64,000 bases of DNA. It comes from Pseudorasbora parva (Eukaryota > Chordata > Actinopteri > Cypriniformes > Gobionidae). The notes beneath the pieces were generated by a model, which saw nothing but the letters and a program-made list of their open reading frames with translations, made no database searches and had not been told where the DNA came from. This document shows, piece by piece, positions 12,488 through 22,495 of the stretch. Made by a program: the position numbers and the translations under genes. The stretch is taken from positions 8,986,827-9,050,826 of the forward strand of contig NC_090179.1 in NCBI RefSeq assembly GCF_024679245.1. Reading direction: 5' to 3'. Numbering within the stretch: position 1 is the stretch's first letter; the number at the start of each line of letters is the position of its first letter.

Positions 12488-12688
12488 CTCCGAAGTGAAT
12501 GACAATGGTTCGTGGTGAGCGCCTCCGCTTTATACCCGCGCTGCGGGGCGGGGTGCGCTATGCAAAGCACTCACGCCAATGTTCATTGGCCCGTTTTCTA
12601 AATCTCAAAGCTGATAGGGGCTCCCGAAGTGATCCCCATTCGTCGGTCTAGTTCAGACGTACGTCGAACGTGACCGACTGAAGGGGAA
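12488..12688. repeat. DIRS right inverted terminal repeat (5' end of the element)
   Basis: Complement of 7625-7805, with a private outer 35 bp ending in GACTGAAGGGGAA. It lies upstream of the gag-like ORF and holds CTTTATACCC, the minus-strand TATA-like box that probably drives the element. Confidence 0.85.
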
Positions 12689-13898
12689 CCCCAATTTAGC
12701 AACACTATATTGCCTACAATATGTAAAAAAGAAAAAGTTTCTTATTTTGCTTTTTCTCTGCCTGGCTGAATCTGATGAGTGATCACTGCACCACAGTGAG
12801 TGCAAGGATGATTATCTCCACCTTCATTTGATTAAAAAAAGGGGGAAAAGTTTTAAGACTCAGACTAATTCCCTGATCAGTGCCCTTCCTACCAAACTAG
12901 TTAGCTGATTGAGACGCACCCATAATTTTATAAATAAATGTCAAAATGTATTCAATAATAAACTATATTTTTACAGTATATGCAGGGGCTCAAGATCCAG
13001 GCCAATACACAAGCTCCTGGCCCTATGCAGCACTAGCAGTCCTGATGAGCCCTAATGTTCCCAAAATAAAAAAGCTGTAGATACTATTTACAAAGTAAAA
13101 TAACTTAAGTGAAAATAGATTGTATTTACACCATATAAAAGTAGCAGTTCATTGCAATGTGTAAATAGTAATAACATGCAATTTATACTTTTTGACAGAA
13201 ACATGATATTTGCACCTCAGTATTGTTATACATTAATATGATTCACTAATAATACGTGTAAATGATTATATTTATTCAAATTATTAAATGAATGCAGCCT
13301 TAATGGGACACCTATCCCTAATTATTTGTGCATTTCAGTCTTTAAGTATTTGTGTTTAGGTTGTACACTTTATTTATTTGTGTGTACTTTTTAGATAATT
13401 ATTCTCTAATTTTACATTAAAATATGTTGCATGTCAAAATTGTAGACTGGCCCTTTAAGAATTGCGACTGTAAATCGTGCTGAAGAGAGTGGAGTCGCAC
13501 CTTTTCTTTACTGCATCCGTAATATTTAGGATTTAAGATTATATTTATTTATTATATTTGCTTAATTTATTAACAAATCAAGATTAAAGGAAGATTTTTC
13601 ATGAAAAAGACAGATTATGTGGGTTGTTTTTATTGGACAAGGAGCGAGTTGACTGGAAACTTATGCAATATGCGAACACATTGCTTTTGGAAGATTTCTT
13701 CATTTTTATTCAAAGTAAATGCCTTTGCATGATGTGATGGGAAAAGCATTGTCCTTTTGTTGTCTGGACTATTGCTCCTCACATTTAGTGGCGAAAACAG
13801 TCTCTACAGAATAGCCCCGGCCACTGACTCATCGGATCACACCATAGACAGTAAAAGAAATGGACAGAGCTATCCCATTGACTTCAATGGCGGAAAAT
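12689..13898. other. AT-rich stretch without a gene
   Basis: No coding frame or complete transposon recognised. The last 70 bases (ATAGACAGTAAAAGAAATGG onward) resemble a repeated fish sequence that also has a short match at about 19261-19280. Confidence 0.4.
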
Positions 13899-13903
13899 GA
13901 GGC

Positions 13904-14276
13904 TGTGGCAAGGGGGGCGTGGTTCAGCGAGGTCTGCAGCGGGAGAGAGAGCCGCGGGACAAGCGGTAAGTGAGTGGGTTGGAAGCAGATTAATAACACC
14001 TGTCTCTCGTTCTAGTAATGAGCGCGGAGAGGGTATAAAACATCGGTGGAACCGGAGATCGAAGAGAGAGAGAGCCGGACTGTTGACGCGAACCCCAGAG
14101 ACTGAGTTAACCGGAAGCCGGAAGTGCCGACCCGGAAGTGATCGTTGTGTTGAGAGAAAAGCACACCATTGAGTGTGCTGATGTGTTTTGAGAATTATAA
14201 ATAAATACAGAGAGCGTCAACAGTCCAACCGACCCCCGTGTCCTCTTCCTTCCTTCCATTATCGAACTTTGCTACA
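13904..14276 (+). repeat. 5' LTR
   Basis: 373 bp, TG...CA. A TATA box (TATAAAA, 14034-14040) and a polyadenylation signal (AATAAA, 14200-14205) set the U3-R-U5 layout. It differs from the 3' LTR at three bases (one in GAGCCGCGGG, two in GAGTTAACCGG). Confidence 0.95.
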
Positions 14277-14277
14277 G

Positions 14278-14297
14278 TGGTGCCGAAAACCCGGGAA
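14278..14297 (+). other. Primer binding site, tRNA-Phe-like
   Basis: TGGTGCCGAAAACCCGGG starts one base after the LTR. It matches the complement of the 3' end of vertebrate tRNA-Phe except for one extra A in the A-run. It should prime minus-strand cDNA synthesis. The extra A may be a mutation or a sequencing error. Confidence 0.75.
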
Positions 14298-14320
14298 GGA
14301 AGTAGGACCGCGCCGCCGCC

Positions 14321-16471
14321 ATGACAACACCAACGCCCTCCGCCTCGCCGTTTGCGGACATCATCACCTCTCTCGCGGCCCTCCACCAGGAACAACACCA
14401 GTCCATGCTGGACCTGCGGGCGGACCAGGAGCGCCGCTTCGAGGCCATCGTCCGCGGCCAGCAAGAGGACCGCGAGAGGTTCCGGAGCTGGGTAGACCGG
14501 GAGGTTCGCACCGAAGCCGCCGGGCTCGCCAGCGCACCGGTCCACATGCCCCTACACAAGATGGGGCCACAGGACGATCCCGAGGCCTTCATCGACCTCT
14601 TTCAGAAGGCAGCGGAGGCCTGCGGGTGGCCCCGGGCACAGTGGCCGGTGCGCCTCATACCACTGCTCCCCGGAGAAGCCCAGGCGGCCGCCCAACAACT
14701 GCCGGTGGCGAACCTCCTGGATTATGAAGACCTGAAGAGGGCCATCATCCAGCGGGTCGGCCGGACCCCCGAGCAGCATCGTCAGCGGTTCCGCTCGCTG
14801 GAGTGGGGTGAGGCCGGCCGACCCTTCGCGATGGCCCACCAGCTCCGGGACGCGTGCCGCAAATGGCTATTGGCCGGCGGAAGCGACGTGGACCATATCA
14901 TCGATCTGGTGGTGCTGGAGCAATTCATCACTCGGCTCCCAAGAAAGACCGCCGAGTGGGTCCAGTGCCACCGGCCCACGTCGCTGGAGACGGCCATCCA
15001 GCTGGCGGAGGACCATCTGGTGGCGTGCCCGGGGGTCGGCGAGCCCTCACTAACTCCTCACTCTCTCTCTCCCCCCTCTGTCTCTCCCTCTCACCCTGTC
15101 CCTCTCCCCAGGTCCCGTCCTCCAGGCCCTCCTCGCGTTCCCCCCAGAGGTCGGGGTGGGATGGGCCCAGGACCGTCCGGGAGTTCGCGGGCTCCGCCCA
15201 GGGGGGCGGGGCCGCTGGGGGCGGGTGGCGACAATGGCTCCGGTTTCACACCCTCCCCGCGCTCATTTTCCAACCCACTCCCCGCCGCAGGGGTGGCGGG
15301 TAAGCCTGGGCTGGCCTGCTGGCGGTGCGGTGATCCGGATCATTTTGTGGACCGATGTCCGAGGATGGACATCGGGACAATGATCCGGATCCCGGACGTC
15401 CAGCGGACCACCCCCGATCAAGCAGGAGAGTACCAAATTCCTGTAAGTATCAAGGGGGGTACATATCAGGCCTTGGTGGATTCAGGATGTAACCAAACCT
15501 CGATCCATCAAAGCCTGATGCAGCCTGGGGCATTGGATACAAGCCGCATGGTTAAGGTGCGGTGTGTGCACGGGGATGTGGTGGAATATCCGGTTGTCCC
15601 AGTCACGATACAGTTTAGGGGGAAAAAGCATAGTGTTGAGGTGGCGGTTAGTCCCCACCTCCGGCATCCGCTAATTCTGGGGACGAATTGGCCCGCCTTT
15701 TCGGCATTATTGGGGTCGTTATGCGCGGATGCCGCTTGGGAAAACAAGGCTAGGAACGGGGCGGTGCGAGTGCAGGTTGGCGAGACTGATACGGGACCCT
15801 TGGGAACAGCTTCAGAGGAACCGAGCGGGGTCGAGAGACTGATTCTCTCGGACCGCGATGACTTCCCTCTGGAGCAGTCTCAAGATGAGACCCTAAAACA
15901 TGCATTTCAGCAGGTCCGCTCTATCGACGGTCAGTCTCTCCAACCCGCATTGCCCGTCACGTATCCTTATTTTGCCATAATTAAGGATCGGTTGTATCGA
16001 GTGACCCAAGACACTCAGACAAAAGTGGATACAACCCAGTTATTAGTACCAAAGAGCCGCCGGGAAATGCTTTTCCAGGCGGCTCACTCGAACCCGATGG
16101 CGGGCCACCTGGGGCAGGCGGCCACACTGAATCGCTTAATGACCCGATTTTTTTGGCCAGGCATTCATGACAATGTGCGCAGGTGGTGCGCGTCTTGCCC
16201 TGAATTTCAGTTGGTGAATCCACTGGCCGCCCCAAAAAGCGCCATTGCGCCCCCTTCCATTAATGCAGGTCCCCTTCGAGAGAATTGCGATGGACCTCAT
16301 CGGGCCATTAGAGCGATCCGCACGCGGACATCGTTTTGCGCTAGTTATCGTGGACTACGCAACACGATATCCGGAAGCAGTGGCTCTCCGCAACATCTCT
16401 GCGAAGAGTGTTGCGGACGCACTGTTTCGTTTAATCTCCCGAGTGGGGATTCCGAAAGAAATCCTCACTGA
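14321..16471 (+). CDS. gag, protease and integrase N-terminus of the Gmr1-like element
   Basis: Starts at ATG 45 bases after the LTR. Residues 1-70 are charged and probably coiled. Residues about 85-180 (FIDLFQKAAEACGWP to QHRQRFRSLEW) form a SCAN/capsid-like gag region. A proline-rich linker follows, then a zinc knuckle CWRCGDPDHFVDRC near residue 335. The aspartic protease is centred on ALVDSGCNQTS. Near residue 570 comes the integrase H2C2 domain (HSNPMAGHLG ... WCASCPEF); the last expected Cys reads Phe, though the preceding C-x-x-C may substitute. Real homology ends at about 16233, where five A residues (16234-16238) shift the frame and integrase continues in the next frame; the tail to 16471 is out of frame. 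Gag and pol share one frame, with no programmed shift between them. Confidence 0.9.
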   Translation: MTTPTPSASPFADIITSLAALHQEQHQSMLDLRADQERRFEAIVRGQQEDRERFRSWVDREVRTEAAGLASAPVHMPLHKMGPQDDPEAFIDLFQKAAEACGWPRAQWPVRLIPLLPGEAQAAAQQLPVANLLDYEDLKRAIIQRVGRTPEQHRQRFRSLEWGEAGRPFAMAHQLRDACRKWLLAGGSDVDHIIDLVVLEQFITRLPRKTAEWVQCHRPTSLETAIQLAEDHLVACPGVGEPSLTPHSLSPPSVSPSHPVPLPRSRPPGPPRVPPRGRGGMGPGPSGSSRAPPRGAGPLGAGGDNGSGFTPSPRSFSNPLPAAGVAGKPGLACWRCGDPDHFVDRCPRMDIGTMIRIPDVQRTTPDQAGEYQIPVSIKGGTYQALVDSGCNQTSIHQSLMQPGALDTSRMVKVRCVHGDVVEYPVVPVTIQFRGKKHSVEVAVSPHLRHPLILGTNWPAFSALLGSLCADAAWENKARNGAVRVQVGETDTGPLGTASEEPSGVERLILSDRDDFPLEQSQDETLKHAFQQVRSIDGQSLQPALPVTYPYFAIIKDRLYRVTQDTQTKVDTTQLLVPKSRREMLFQAAHSNPMAGHLGQAATLNRLMTRFFWPGIHDNVRRWCASCPEFQLVNPLAAPKSAIAPPSINAGPLRENCDGPHRAIRAIRTRTSFCASYRGLRNTISGSSGSPQHLCEECCGRTVSFNLPSGDSERNPH

Positions 16472-18470
16472 TCAAGGCACGGCGTTTATGTCACGCACGT
16501 TAAGCGAATTGTACGGATTATTGGGCATTAAATCTATTCGGACAAGCGTCTATCACCCACAAACAGACGGCTTGGTCGAACGATTTAATCGCACTCTTAA
16601 ATCCATGATCCGTAAATTCGTACAGGAAGACGCCAAAAATTGGGATCGGTGGTTAGAACCCCTCTTATTCGCTGTGCGAGAGGTCCCGCAAGCCTCCACG
16701 GGGTTTTCCCCCTTCGAGCTTCTCTACGGACGGCAGCCCCGGGGGGTGCTGGACGTCCTACGAGAAACTTGGGAGGAGGGGCCTTCTTTGGCCAAGAACG
16801 AAATCCAAAATGTGCTGGACTTGCGAACAAAACTCCACACCTTGGGGCGGCTATCTAGGGAGAATTTGTTGCAAGCCCAGGACCGCCAAAGTCGGTCGTA
16901 TAACAGGGGTACGAGACTACGCAAATTTACACCGGGAGAGAAAGTGCTCGTATTACTCCCTACATCGAGCTCTAAATTAATGTCGAAGTGGCAGGGGCCG
17001 TTTGAGGTCGCACGACAGGTTGGAGACCTCGATTATGAAGTGATACGGTCCGATAGGAACGGGGCACGTCAAATATACCACCTCAATCTCCTTAAGAAAT
17101 GGAATGAGGTGGAATCAGTGTTGTTGGCGACGGTGATCGGGGGAGAGGATGATCTCGGGCCAGAGGCGAGCATCAAAGCACAATCGGTCGCGCTGGCCCC
17201 TGGGGGAGATCACCTCTCACCGTCCCAACTCACTGATCTCTCTAAACTACAGGCGGAGTTCGCCGACGTGTTTTCGCCCCTACCGGGACGTACCAACTTA
17301 ATTCAGCACCATATCGAGACCGAGCCGGGCGTGGTAGTTCGCAGCCGGCCGTATCGTTTACCTGAACACAAGAAAAAAGTAGTTCAGGAAGAATTAGGGG
17401 CAATGCTCGATATGGGAGTAATAGAGGAGTCCAACAGTGACTGGGCGAGCCCGATCGTTTTGGTCCCTAAAACCGACGGCTCGGTCAGGTTCTGTGTGGA
17501 CTACCGCAAGGTGAACGCAGTGTCGAAATTCGACGCGTATCCAATGCCGCGGGTTGACGAGTTGCTTGATCGGCTGGGCACGGCTCGATTTTATTCGACA
17601 TTGGACTTAACGAAGGGCTATTGGCAGATCCCCTTGTCTCCATTGTCCAAAGAAACGACAGCCTTCACCACGCCGTTTGGATTGCACCAATTCGTCACGC
17701 TTCCCTTCGGCTTGTTCGGGGCACCCGCTACCTTTCAGCGCCTCATGGACAGGATTTTGCGTCCCCATGCCGCATATGCTGCTGCCTACCTGGACGATAT
17801 CGTGATTTACAGTCACGATTGGCAGCGGCATATGCAGCATGTCAGGGCTGTCTTGAGGTCGCTGAGGGGAGCGGGGCTCACGGCCAATCCGAAGAAGTGT
17901 GCAATTGGGCGGGTGGAGGTAAGGTATCTGGGCTTCCACTTGGGTCATGGGCAGGTGCGTCCCCAAATTGATAAGACCGCCGCAATTGCAACCTGTCCGA
18001 GACCCAAGACCAAAAAGGAGGTAAGGCAGTTCTTGGGGCTGGCGGGATATTATAGACGGTTTATACCAAATTATTCGGACCTCACCAGCCCTCTGACTGA
18101 CCTTACTAGAAAGGGGCTACCAGATACGGTCCAATGGACGGAGCCGTGCCAGCAGGCCTTCACCCGAGTTAAGGCTGCTCTATGTGGCGGGCCGCTTTTA
18201 CACTCCCCTGACTTTTCTCTCCCTTTTTTGTTGCAGACTGACGCGTCGGACAGGGGGCTGGGCGCAGTCCTGGCCCAGGAGGTGGAGGGGGAGAGCGGCC
18301 GGTGCTGTACATTAGCCGTAAGCTCTCGAAGAGAGAGGCTAAGTACAGCACCATTGAAAAGGAGTGCCTTGCCATCAGGTGGGCCGTTCTCACCCTCCGC
18401 TACTACTTTCTGGGGCGGGAGTTCACCCTCTGTTCGGACCACGCTCCTCTCCAATGGCTCCACCGCATGA
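16245..18470 (+). CDS. integrase core, reverse transcriptase and RNase H N-part of the Gmr1-like element
   Basis: Continues integrase in a new frame. The catalytic triad is visible: Asp in IVDYATRYPE, Asp in LTDQGTAF, Glu in LVERFN, with exactly 35 residues between the last two (DD35E). A GPY/F-type module (KWQGPFEV) follows. The reverse transcriptase has FCVDYRKVNAVS, STLDLTKGYWQIPL, TLPFGLFGAPATF and the polymerase box YLDDIVIYS. The RNase H start is LQTDASDRGLGAVLAQ. At about 18290-18296 a one-base loss shifts the frame, so residues after GESG are out of frame to 18470. The shift interrupts RNase H only; the integrase and RT domains look intact. Confidence 0.92.
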   Translation: MRPLPLMQVPFERIAMDLIGPLERSARGHRFALVIVDYATRYPEAVALRNISAKSVADALFRLISRVGIPKEILTDQGTAFMSRTLSELYGLLGIKSIRTSVYHPQTDGLVERFNRTLKSMIRKFVQEDAKNWDRWLEPLLFAVREVPQASTGFSPFELLYGRQPRGVLDVLRETWEEGPSLAKNEIQNVLDLRTKLHTLGRLSRENLLQAQDRQSRSYNRGTRLRKFTPGEKVLVLLPTSSSKLMSKWQGPFEVARQVGDLDYEVIRSDRNGARQIYHLNLLKKWNEVESVLLATVIGGEDDLGPEASIKAQSVALAPGGDHLSPSQLTDLSKLQAEFADVFSPLPGRTNLIQHHIETEPGVVVRSRPYRLPEHKKKVVQEELGAMLDMGVIEESNSDWASPIVLVPKTDGSVRFCVDYRKVNAVSKFDAYPMPRVDELLDRLGTARFYSTLDLTKGYWQIPLSPLSKETTAFTTPFGLHQFVTLPFGLFGAPATFQRLMDRILRPHAAYAAAYLDDIVIYSHDWQRHMQHVRAVLRSLRGAGLTANPKKCAIGRVEVRYLGFHLGHGQVRPQIDKTAAIATCPRPKTKKEVRQFLGLAGYYRRFIPNYSDLTSPLTDLTRKGLPDTVQWTEPCQQAFTRVKAALCGGPLLHSPDFSLPFLLQTDASDRGLGAVLAQEVEGESGRCCTLAVSSRRERLSTAPLKRSALPSGGPFSPSATTFWGGSSPSVRTTLLSNGSTA

Positions 18471-18847
18471 AGGATACCAACGCGCGGATCACCCGTTGGT
18501 ATCTAGCTCTTCAGCCTTTTAAGTTCCAGGTGGTCCACAGGCCGGGTGCTCAGATGGCTGTGGCCGACTTCCTCTCCAGAAATGGGGGGGGGGGGGCTGC
18601 AGGCCGGACGGCTCCCCGGCCTGAGTCGGGCGGTGGGGGTATGTGGCAAGGGGGGCGTGGTTCAGCGAGGTCTGCAGCGGGAGAGAGAGCCACGGGACAA
18701 GCGGTAAGTGAGTGGGTTGGAAGCAGATTAATAACACCTGTCTCTCGTTCTAGTAATGAGCGCGGAGAGGGTATAAAACATCGGTGGAACCGGAGATCGA
18801 AGAGAGAGAGAGCCGGACTGTTGACGCGAACCCCAGAGACTGAGTAA
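18302..18847 (+). CDS. RNase H C-part of the Gmr1-like element, after a frameshift
   Basis: LYISRKLSKREAKYSTIEKE restores RNase H homology, with the catalytic Glu in IEKECLAIRW, Asp in CSDHAPLQWL and the final Asp in QMAVADFLSR. The domain ends at about 18570. A G-run follows and the open frame drifts into the 3' LTR, stopping at 18845-18847. The true stop of the ancestral pol is unclear because of the G-run. Confidence 0.85.
   Translation: MLYISRKLSKREAKYSTIEKECLAIRWAVLTLRYYFLGREFTLCSDHAPLQWLHRMKDTNARITRWYLALQPFKFQVVHRPGAQMAVADFLSRNGGGGAAGRTAPRPESGGGGMWQGGRGSARSAAGERATGQAVSEWVGSRLITPVSRSSNERGEGIKHRWNRRSKRERAGLLTRTPETE
18628..18641 (+). other. Polypurine tract candidate
   Basis: GGGCGGTGGGGGTA abuts the 3' LTR and is the likely plus-strand primer site. 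It contains pyrimidine interruptions, so the exact primer is uncertain. Confidence 0.5.
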
Positions 18848-19014
18848 ACTGGAAGCCGGAAGTGCCGACCCGGAAGTGATCGTTGTGTTGAGAGAAAAGC
18901 ACACCATTGAGTGTGCTGATGTGTTTTGAGAATTATAAATAAATACAGAGAGCGTCAACAGTCCAACCGACCCCCGTGTCCTCTTCCTTCCTTCCATTAT
19001 CGAACTTTGCTACA
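18642..19014 (+). repeat. 3' LTR
   Basis: 373 bp, the same length as the 5' copy, with 370 identical positions by eye. Followed at once by the GAGGC target duplication (19015-19019). Confidence 0.95.
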
Positions 19015-20030
19015 GAGGCCAATCAGAGGCACTCACTTCTTGATGGCTGAGCGTACCGCGCAGGCTCAGACTGAGCTTGACGATGTAGATGTGACGTAAG
19101 CAACCAGTCTGACAGCTGTAGGTCTTCTAGTAGTTGTGGAAAGTGAAATCTGAATCACGTTGTTTACATATTTTCTCCCATTGCTTTTGGCTCACTATCG
19201 GCTTCTCCCCATTCTTCTCCCTTGACTTTATCGGACTTTATGTTTCCACGTCCCCCGACTGCCTCATAGACAGTAAAAGATTGTTTCTGAGCATCTCCTC
19301 CTGTCTATATGGTAATTTCTCAACTGTGCAACAGAGTCGCGTTGGTTATGATGCAATCGTTAGCCAATCGTTAGTAATCGTTATTTTTATAAAAACAGCT
19401 ACTACGGGCTGATAGTGTAAGATACAAGGTAATGGAGCCTTTTATGCATTGTCGTGTTTCTTTATAAATAAACAATGGACAAATGGAGTCTTTAAACGCC
19501 TCAGATGTAAAGTTATTCACTGTCATAGTGACTCAAAAATGAATGGAAGTCAATGGGATGCTAACAGCAGGTGATGGCTTGCTTAGCAATGGCCGCCCCT
19601 ATGGGTGGAACGCTTTTCGAGTGCTAGATTACCCCCTTGGATCACGCTAGCCAGCAGCAATAAACATGCTGAAGAAGATAGCAAGATATTGTGGAAGAAC
19701 ACAGTCGCTGCATGATCTTCCTTCGGATCATAATATAAGGAATGTGTGATACTACATTTATTTTTAATGAAGTTCCAGCTCACGTGGGGAAGAACATTTG
19801 CGTGTTCGCTTCATTTCACTGTGGAATCGTTTGTAAACAAGCCTCAAGCGCTGGATTTGCAGACACAATGTTGTGCCTTCTATATTGGATCCGACAGGAA
19901 TGGGCAACAAACTTATGTGAGTAAAACGTCTTTTTTATATGTAATAGTAGTCCCAGGGCTGTGTGTTTTCCAGACGGGCTACCAAAACATACGCCCGTCG
20001 GCAGAAATAATATTTTCTTGATCTGGGCGT

Positions 20031-20032
<2 letters not shown>

Positions 20033-20106
<74 letters not shown>
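20033..20106. repeat. (GT)n microsatellite
   Basis: About 37 uninterrupted GT units. Open frames of Cys-Val or His-Thr across it are artefacts. Confidence 0.97.
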
Positions 20107-20107
<1 letters not shown>

Positions 20108-20321
20108 CGCTCTTATATCCACAGATCATGCGGGCCATGTAATACAGAAATAATATTCCAATCAATCGCAGGTGGATGAGAAATAAATACATCATTGTGT
20201 TTGTTAGATAAAGATGTTTACAAGCCCTGTGAGAGAATCATCCCGGTTGCCACTTTCAAATCAGTCCCTCCCTCATGTAAACTGAACTGACAGTAGAGCT
20301 GAAGCTCATTAAATATTAGGG

Positions 20322-20400
20322 GTGTCCCCGACTAAGGATTTACAGATTCGAATCAGAATTTTCGAATCTCTCTATGGTCGACCGATAGTCGAATCATCTC
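20322..20400 (+). repeat. Dispersed repeat with GTCCCCGACTAAGG start
   Basis: Shares GTGTCCCCGACTAAGGATTT and a following GTCGA-rich part with 49751-49815. Further downstream ACAGGACATCACACAAATAT (20611-20630) matches 49826-49850. The family is unidentified; it is likely a DNA-transposon derivative. Confidence 0.5.
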
Positions 20401-20813
20401 TGTGTGTGTAAACCATAGACCGGAAAAAATAAACGGAGTAAACAGGTTGGGAAGGGCAGGACACTAGTCAGCAGGAGGCTAAGACTATTTTTTATTTTAC
20501 TTTACACACGGCACACAGCCACCACTATTAATAAAGTGATCAAAACAGGCTAACGTTAACATTCGTTAATTAACCGTTCTCTCATAACATTTAAAAGTCA
20601 CGATCGAAACACAGGACATCACACAAATATATAAAAAAACATTTTGATAAATAAACCTAAAAACAATACCTGCCTAGTGAGGAAAAGAACACTTTGTGCA
20701 CTTATATGCACATTCTTAAGCCGATTGTGCCTATAGACCCTTTTACTGTTTGTATACAATGATGACGTAGCAACGTATGCGCGCGCATTTTGGCAACAAA
20801 CTGTGGCGAGAAT

Positions 20814-21065
20814 CAGCAGCATGTCAAGCTAAGTGAGCGGATTAAGCAACACAAACCGAGAAAGTTATTTTAAAAAGTTGACTTTATCAAATGGTATTCG
20901 GCTACCAGATCCGTGTACTATAGTGGAGTGGATAGAAGACGTTAGCAGATGGCCAGGTGGTCGGATATATACGTATTTAGTTGAGAAACCGAGCGTGTAC
21001 ACCCGAGACAAGCATATAAATCACTGGATGCTTATGAATACGTTGTCTGTGGGCATGTACAGTAT
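20814..21065 (+). pseudogene. Fragment resembling the N-terminal part of a fish transposon ORF of the YqaJ/ISL2EU type
   Basis: The plus-strand frame gives YFKKLTLSNGIRLPDP, then VEWIEDVSRWPGGRIYTYLV and PSVYTRDKH. This resembles the LPDP...W.DDV..WP...IYTYL...P..YT.EK block found in repeated fish ORFs with YqaJ exonuclease domains. A stop lies directly after a possible ATG at 20820, no downstream domain is present, and similarity fades near 21065. I rest this on family resemblance only. Confidence 0.4.
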
Positions 21066-22495
21066 GTCCAATACAATTTTCTACATTTATTTTTATTCTT
21101 CACACAGACATACATTTATCCTTTTCCTTACATTTTATGTTGTTTTTGATTCGTATGTGTCGACACACTTCTGTTTAAAGTTTAATTTTGTAATGCTATA
21201 GTACTTAAATAGCAACTATGTTGCTTGCATACATTTCTCAGATGGTTATTTTGCAATTAAACTATTAATAAAATCATTACAAATGAAATTGATAAGTACT
21301 GTCATAATTGATATGATAATCTGGGGGTGGGGGGTACTTTATACACACCAGTGGCAGCCAATGTTGGGAGGTTTATTATAAAGCATTAAGTTTCAAGTGC
21401 AGTAAATGTTTTACAAATTAAATTTTTTATGTGAGCATTTTTATGTCCTCTTTCCCATCAATGCATTTATTCGCCTGCAGCCACAGGTACTGCCGGTTCT
21501 TCTGAAACGTCCATGATCCTGTCAGAATCCTATAAAATTTAAGCCCATTGGTGGAATAGCGATTAGTGCAACTGAAAACGCAACGCATATATATATATAT
21601 ATTTTATACTTTTATACTTTAAACTTATATTATTCAAATCAGTTAAATGATTGTTAGGCTGCATTAAAGCCGGGTGCACACTGTGCGATTTTGGCCACGA
21701 TTTGGCCGTCTGAGACCAATTTAGCAAATCCTAAAAGATCCCTCAGATCCTAGGCTAAAATCTGACGTCTTTGGTCGTTAGTTTGGCATGTTCACCGGCA
21801 GCCGATTAATGAGCGCTGCGATCAAATTTTACCTCAGACAAAATTCTGGCAGTGTCAGAAGATTTGCCGCACAATCCTGCAGTGTGACTTCTCCTACAAC
21901 GACAGTCAAATATCTCCATTTTTCAAGACAAACTATGACCAAAACGAGTACTAGAGATTTCTTTGTAGCCAGCATTTCAGTCCCACGTATAATTTACATT
22001 TAATCATTTAGCAGACGTTTTTATCCCAAGCGACTTACAAAAAAGGGGAGAGTAATAGAAGCAACGAAACAGACAAGGCCAACAACCTGTAAGAGCTGTA
22101 AGAAATCTCAATTAATTAGCACAGTACACAATTATTATTATTATTTTTTATTATTATTTTTTATAAATAGCCATCTACAACAAAAACTCACGTACGCAAA
22201 ATGCCGAACACTGGATTTTGATAGCTATGATAACAACCCATTAGGACTAAGGCTGTTGTCCCAGCTGTTGTCGTTAATGCAGATTCAGTGGCCCAATGGG
22301 TTGGTTTTGTATGGCATTCTAGCTAAACGCGCAGCAATAGCCATCTACAACAAAAACTCATGTATGTAAAATACAGTACACCGGATTATAATAGTTATGT
22401 AACACACCCGCCTGAGGGCACAAATCCGGATGAGAGACGTAGATATGATCCAGGAGTGTGCGCTTTTTGGTCGTTGCTGTGGTGATCAGTAAGTG

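Larger units (their letters stand above)
7575..12688 (-). mobile_element. DIRS-type tyrosine-recombinase retrotransposon (degraded)
   Basis: The domains in minus-strand order are gag-like, reverse transcriptase, RNase H and tyrosine recombinase. The element is bounded by inverted terminal repeats and has an internal complementary region next to the 3' end. This combination defines the DIRS order, which makes closed circles and integrates by recombinase without target duplication; none is visible here. Coding parts carry frameshifts, a mutated polymerase motif and an internal deletion, so the copy is non-autonomous. GC content is clearly higher than the AT-rich flanks. A second end fragment of a related element lies at 34984-35335. 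Confidence 0.93.
13904..19014 (+). mobile_element. Young Ty3/gypsy-class LTR retrotransposon with Gmr1-like domain order
   Basis: Two 373-bp LTRs starting TGTGG and ending TACA enclose gag, protease, integrase, reverse transcriptase and RNase H in that order. A 5-bp target duplication GAGGC flanks it (13899-13903 and 19015-19019). The LTRs differ at three sites only, so insertion was recent. Integrase before reverse transcriptase is the Ty1/copia order, but the RT, integrase GPF module and tRNA-Phe-like primer site fit the Ty3/gypsy class; the deuterostome Gmr1 group has exactly this arrangement. Two single-base indels in pol are the only clear lesions. Confidence 0.93.
19020..20813. other. 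Intergenic stretch without a gene
   Basis: No exon or complete element recognised. It contains the (GT)n tract at 20033-20106 and, at 20322-20400, a dispersed repeat starting GTGTCCCCGACTAAGGATTT that recurs at 49751-49815. Confidence 0.45.

Noticed and set aside
14195..15303. Several open frames antisense or out of frame to the LTR element (for example 14195-14545, 14854-15303)
   Set aside because: GC-rich shadows of the gag frame with no domains.
16234..16238. Programmed frameshift site between the two long frames of the LTR element
   Set aside because: The shift falls in the middle of integrase, not at a gag-pol border, so it is a mutation or sequencing error.
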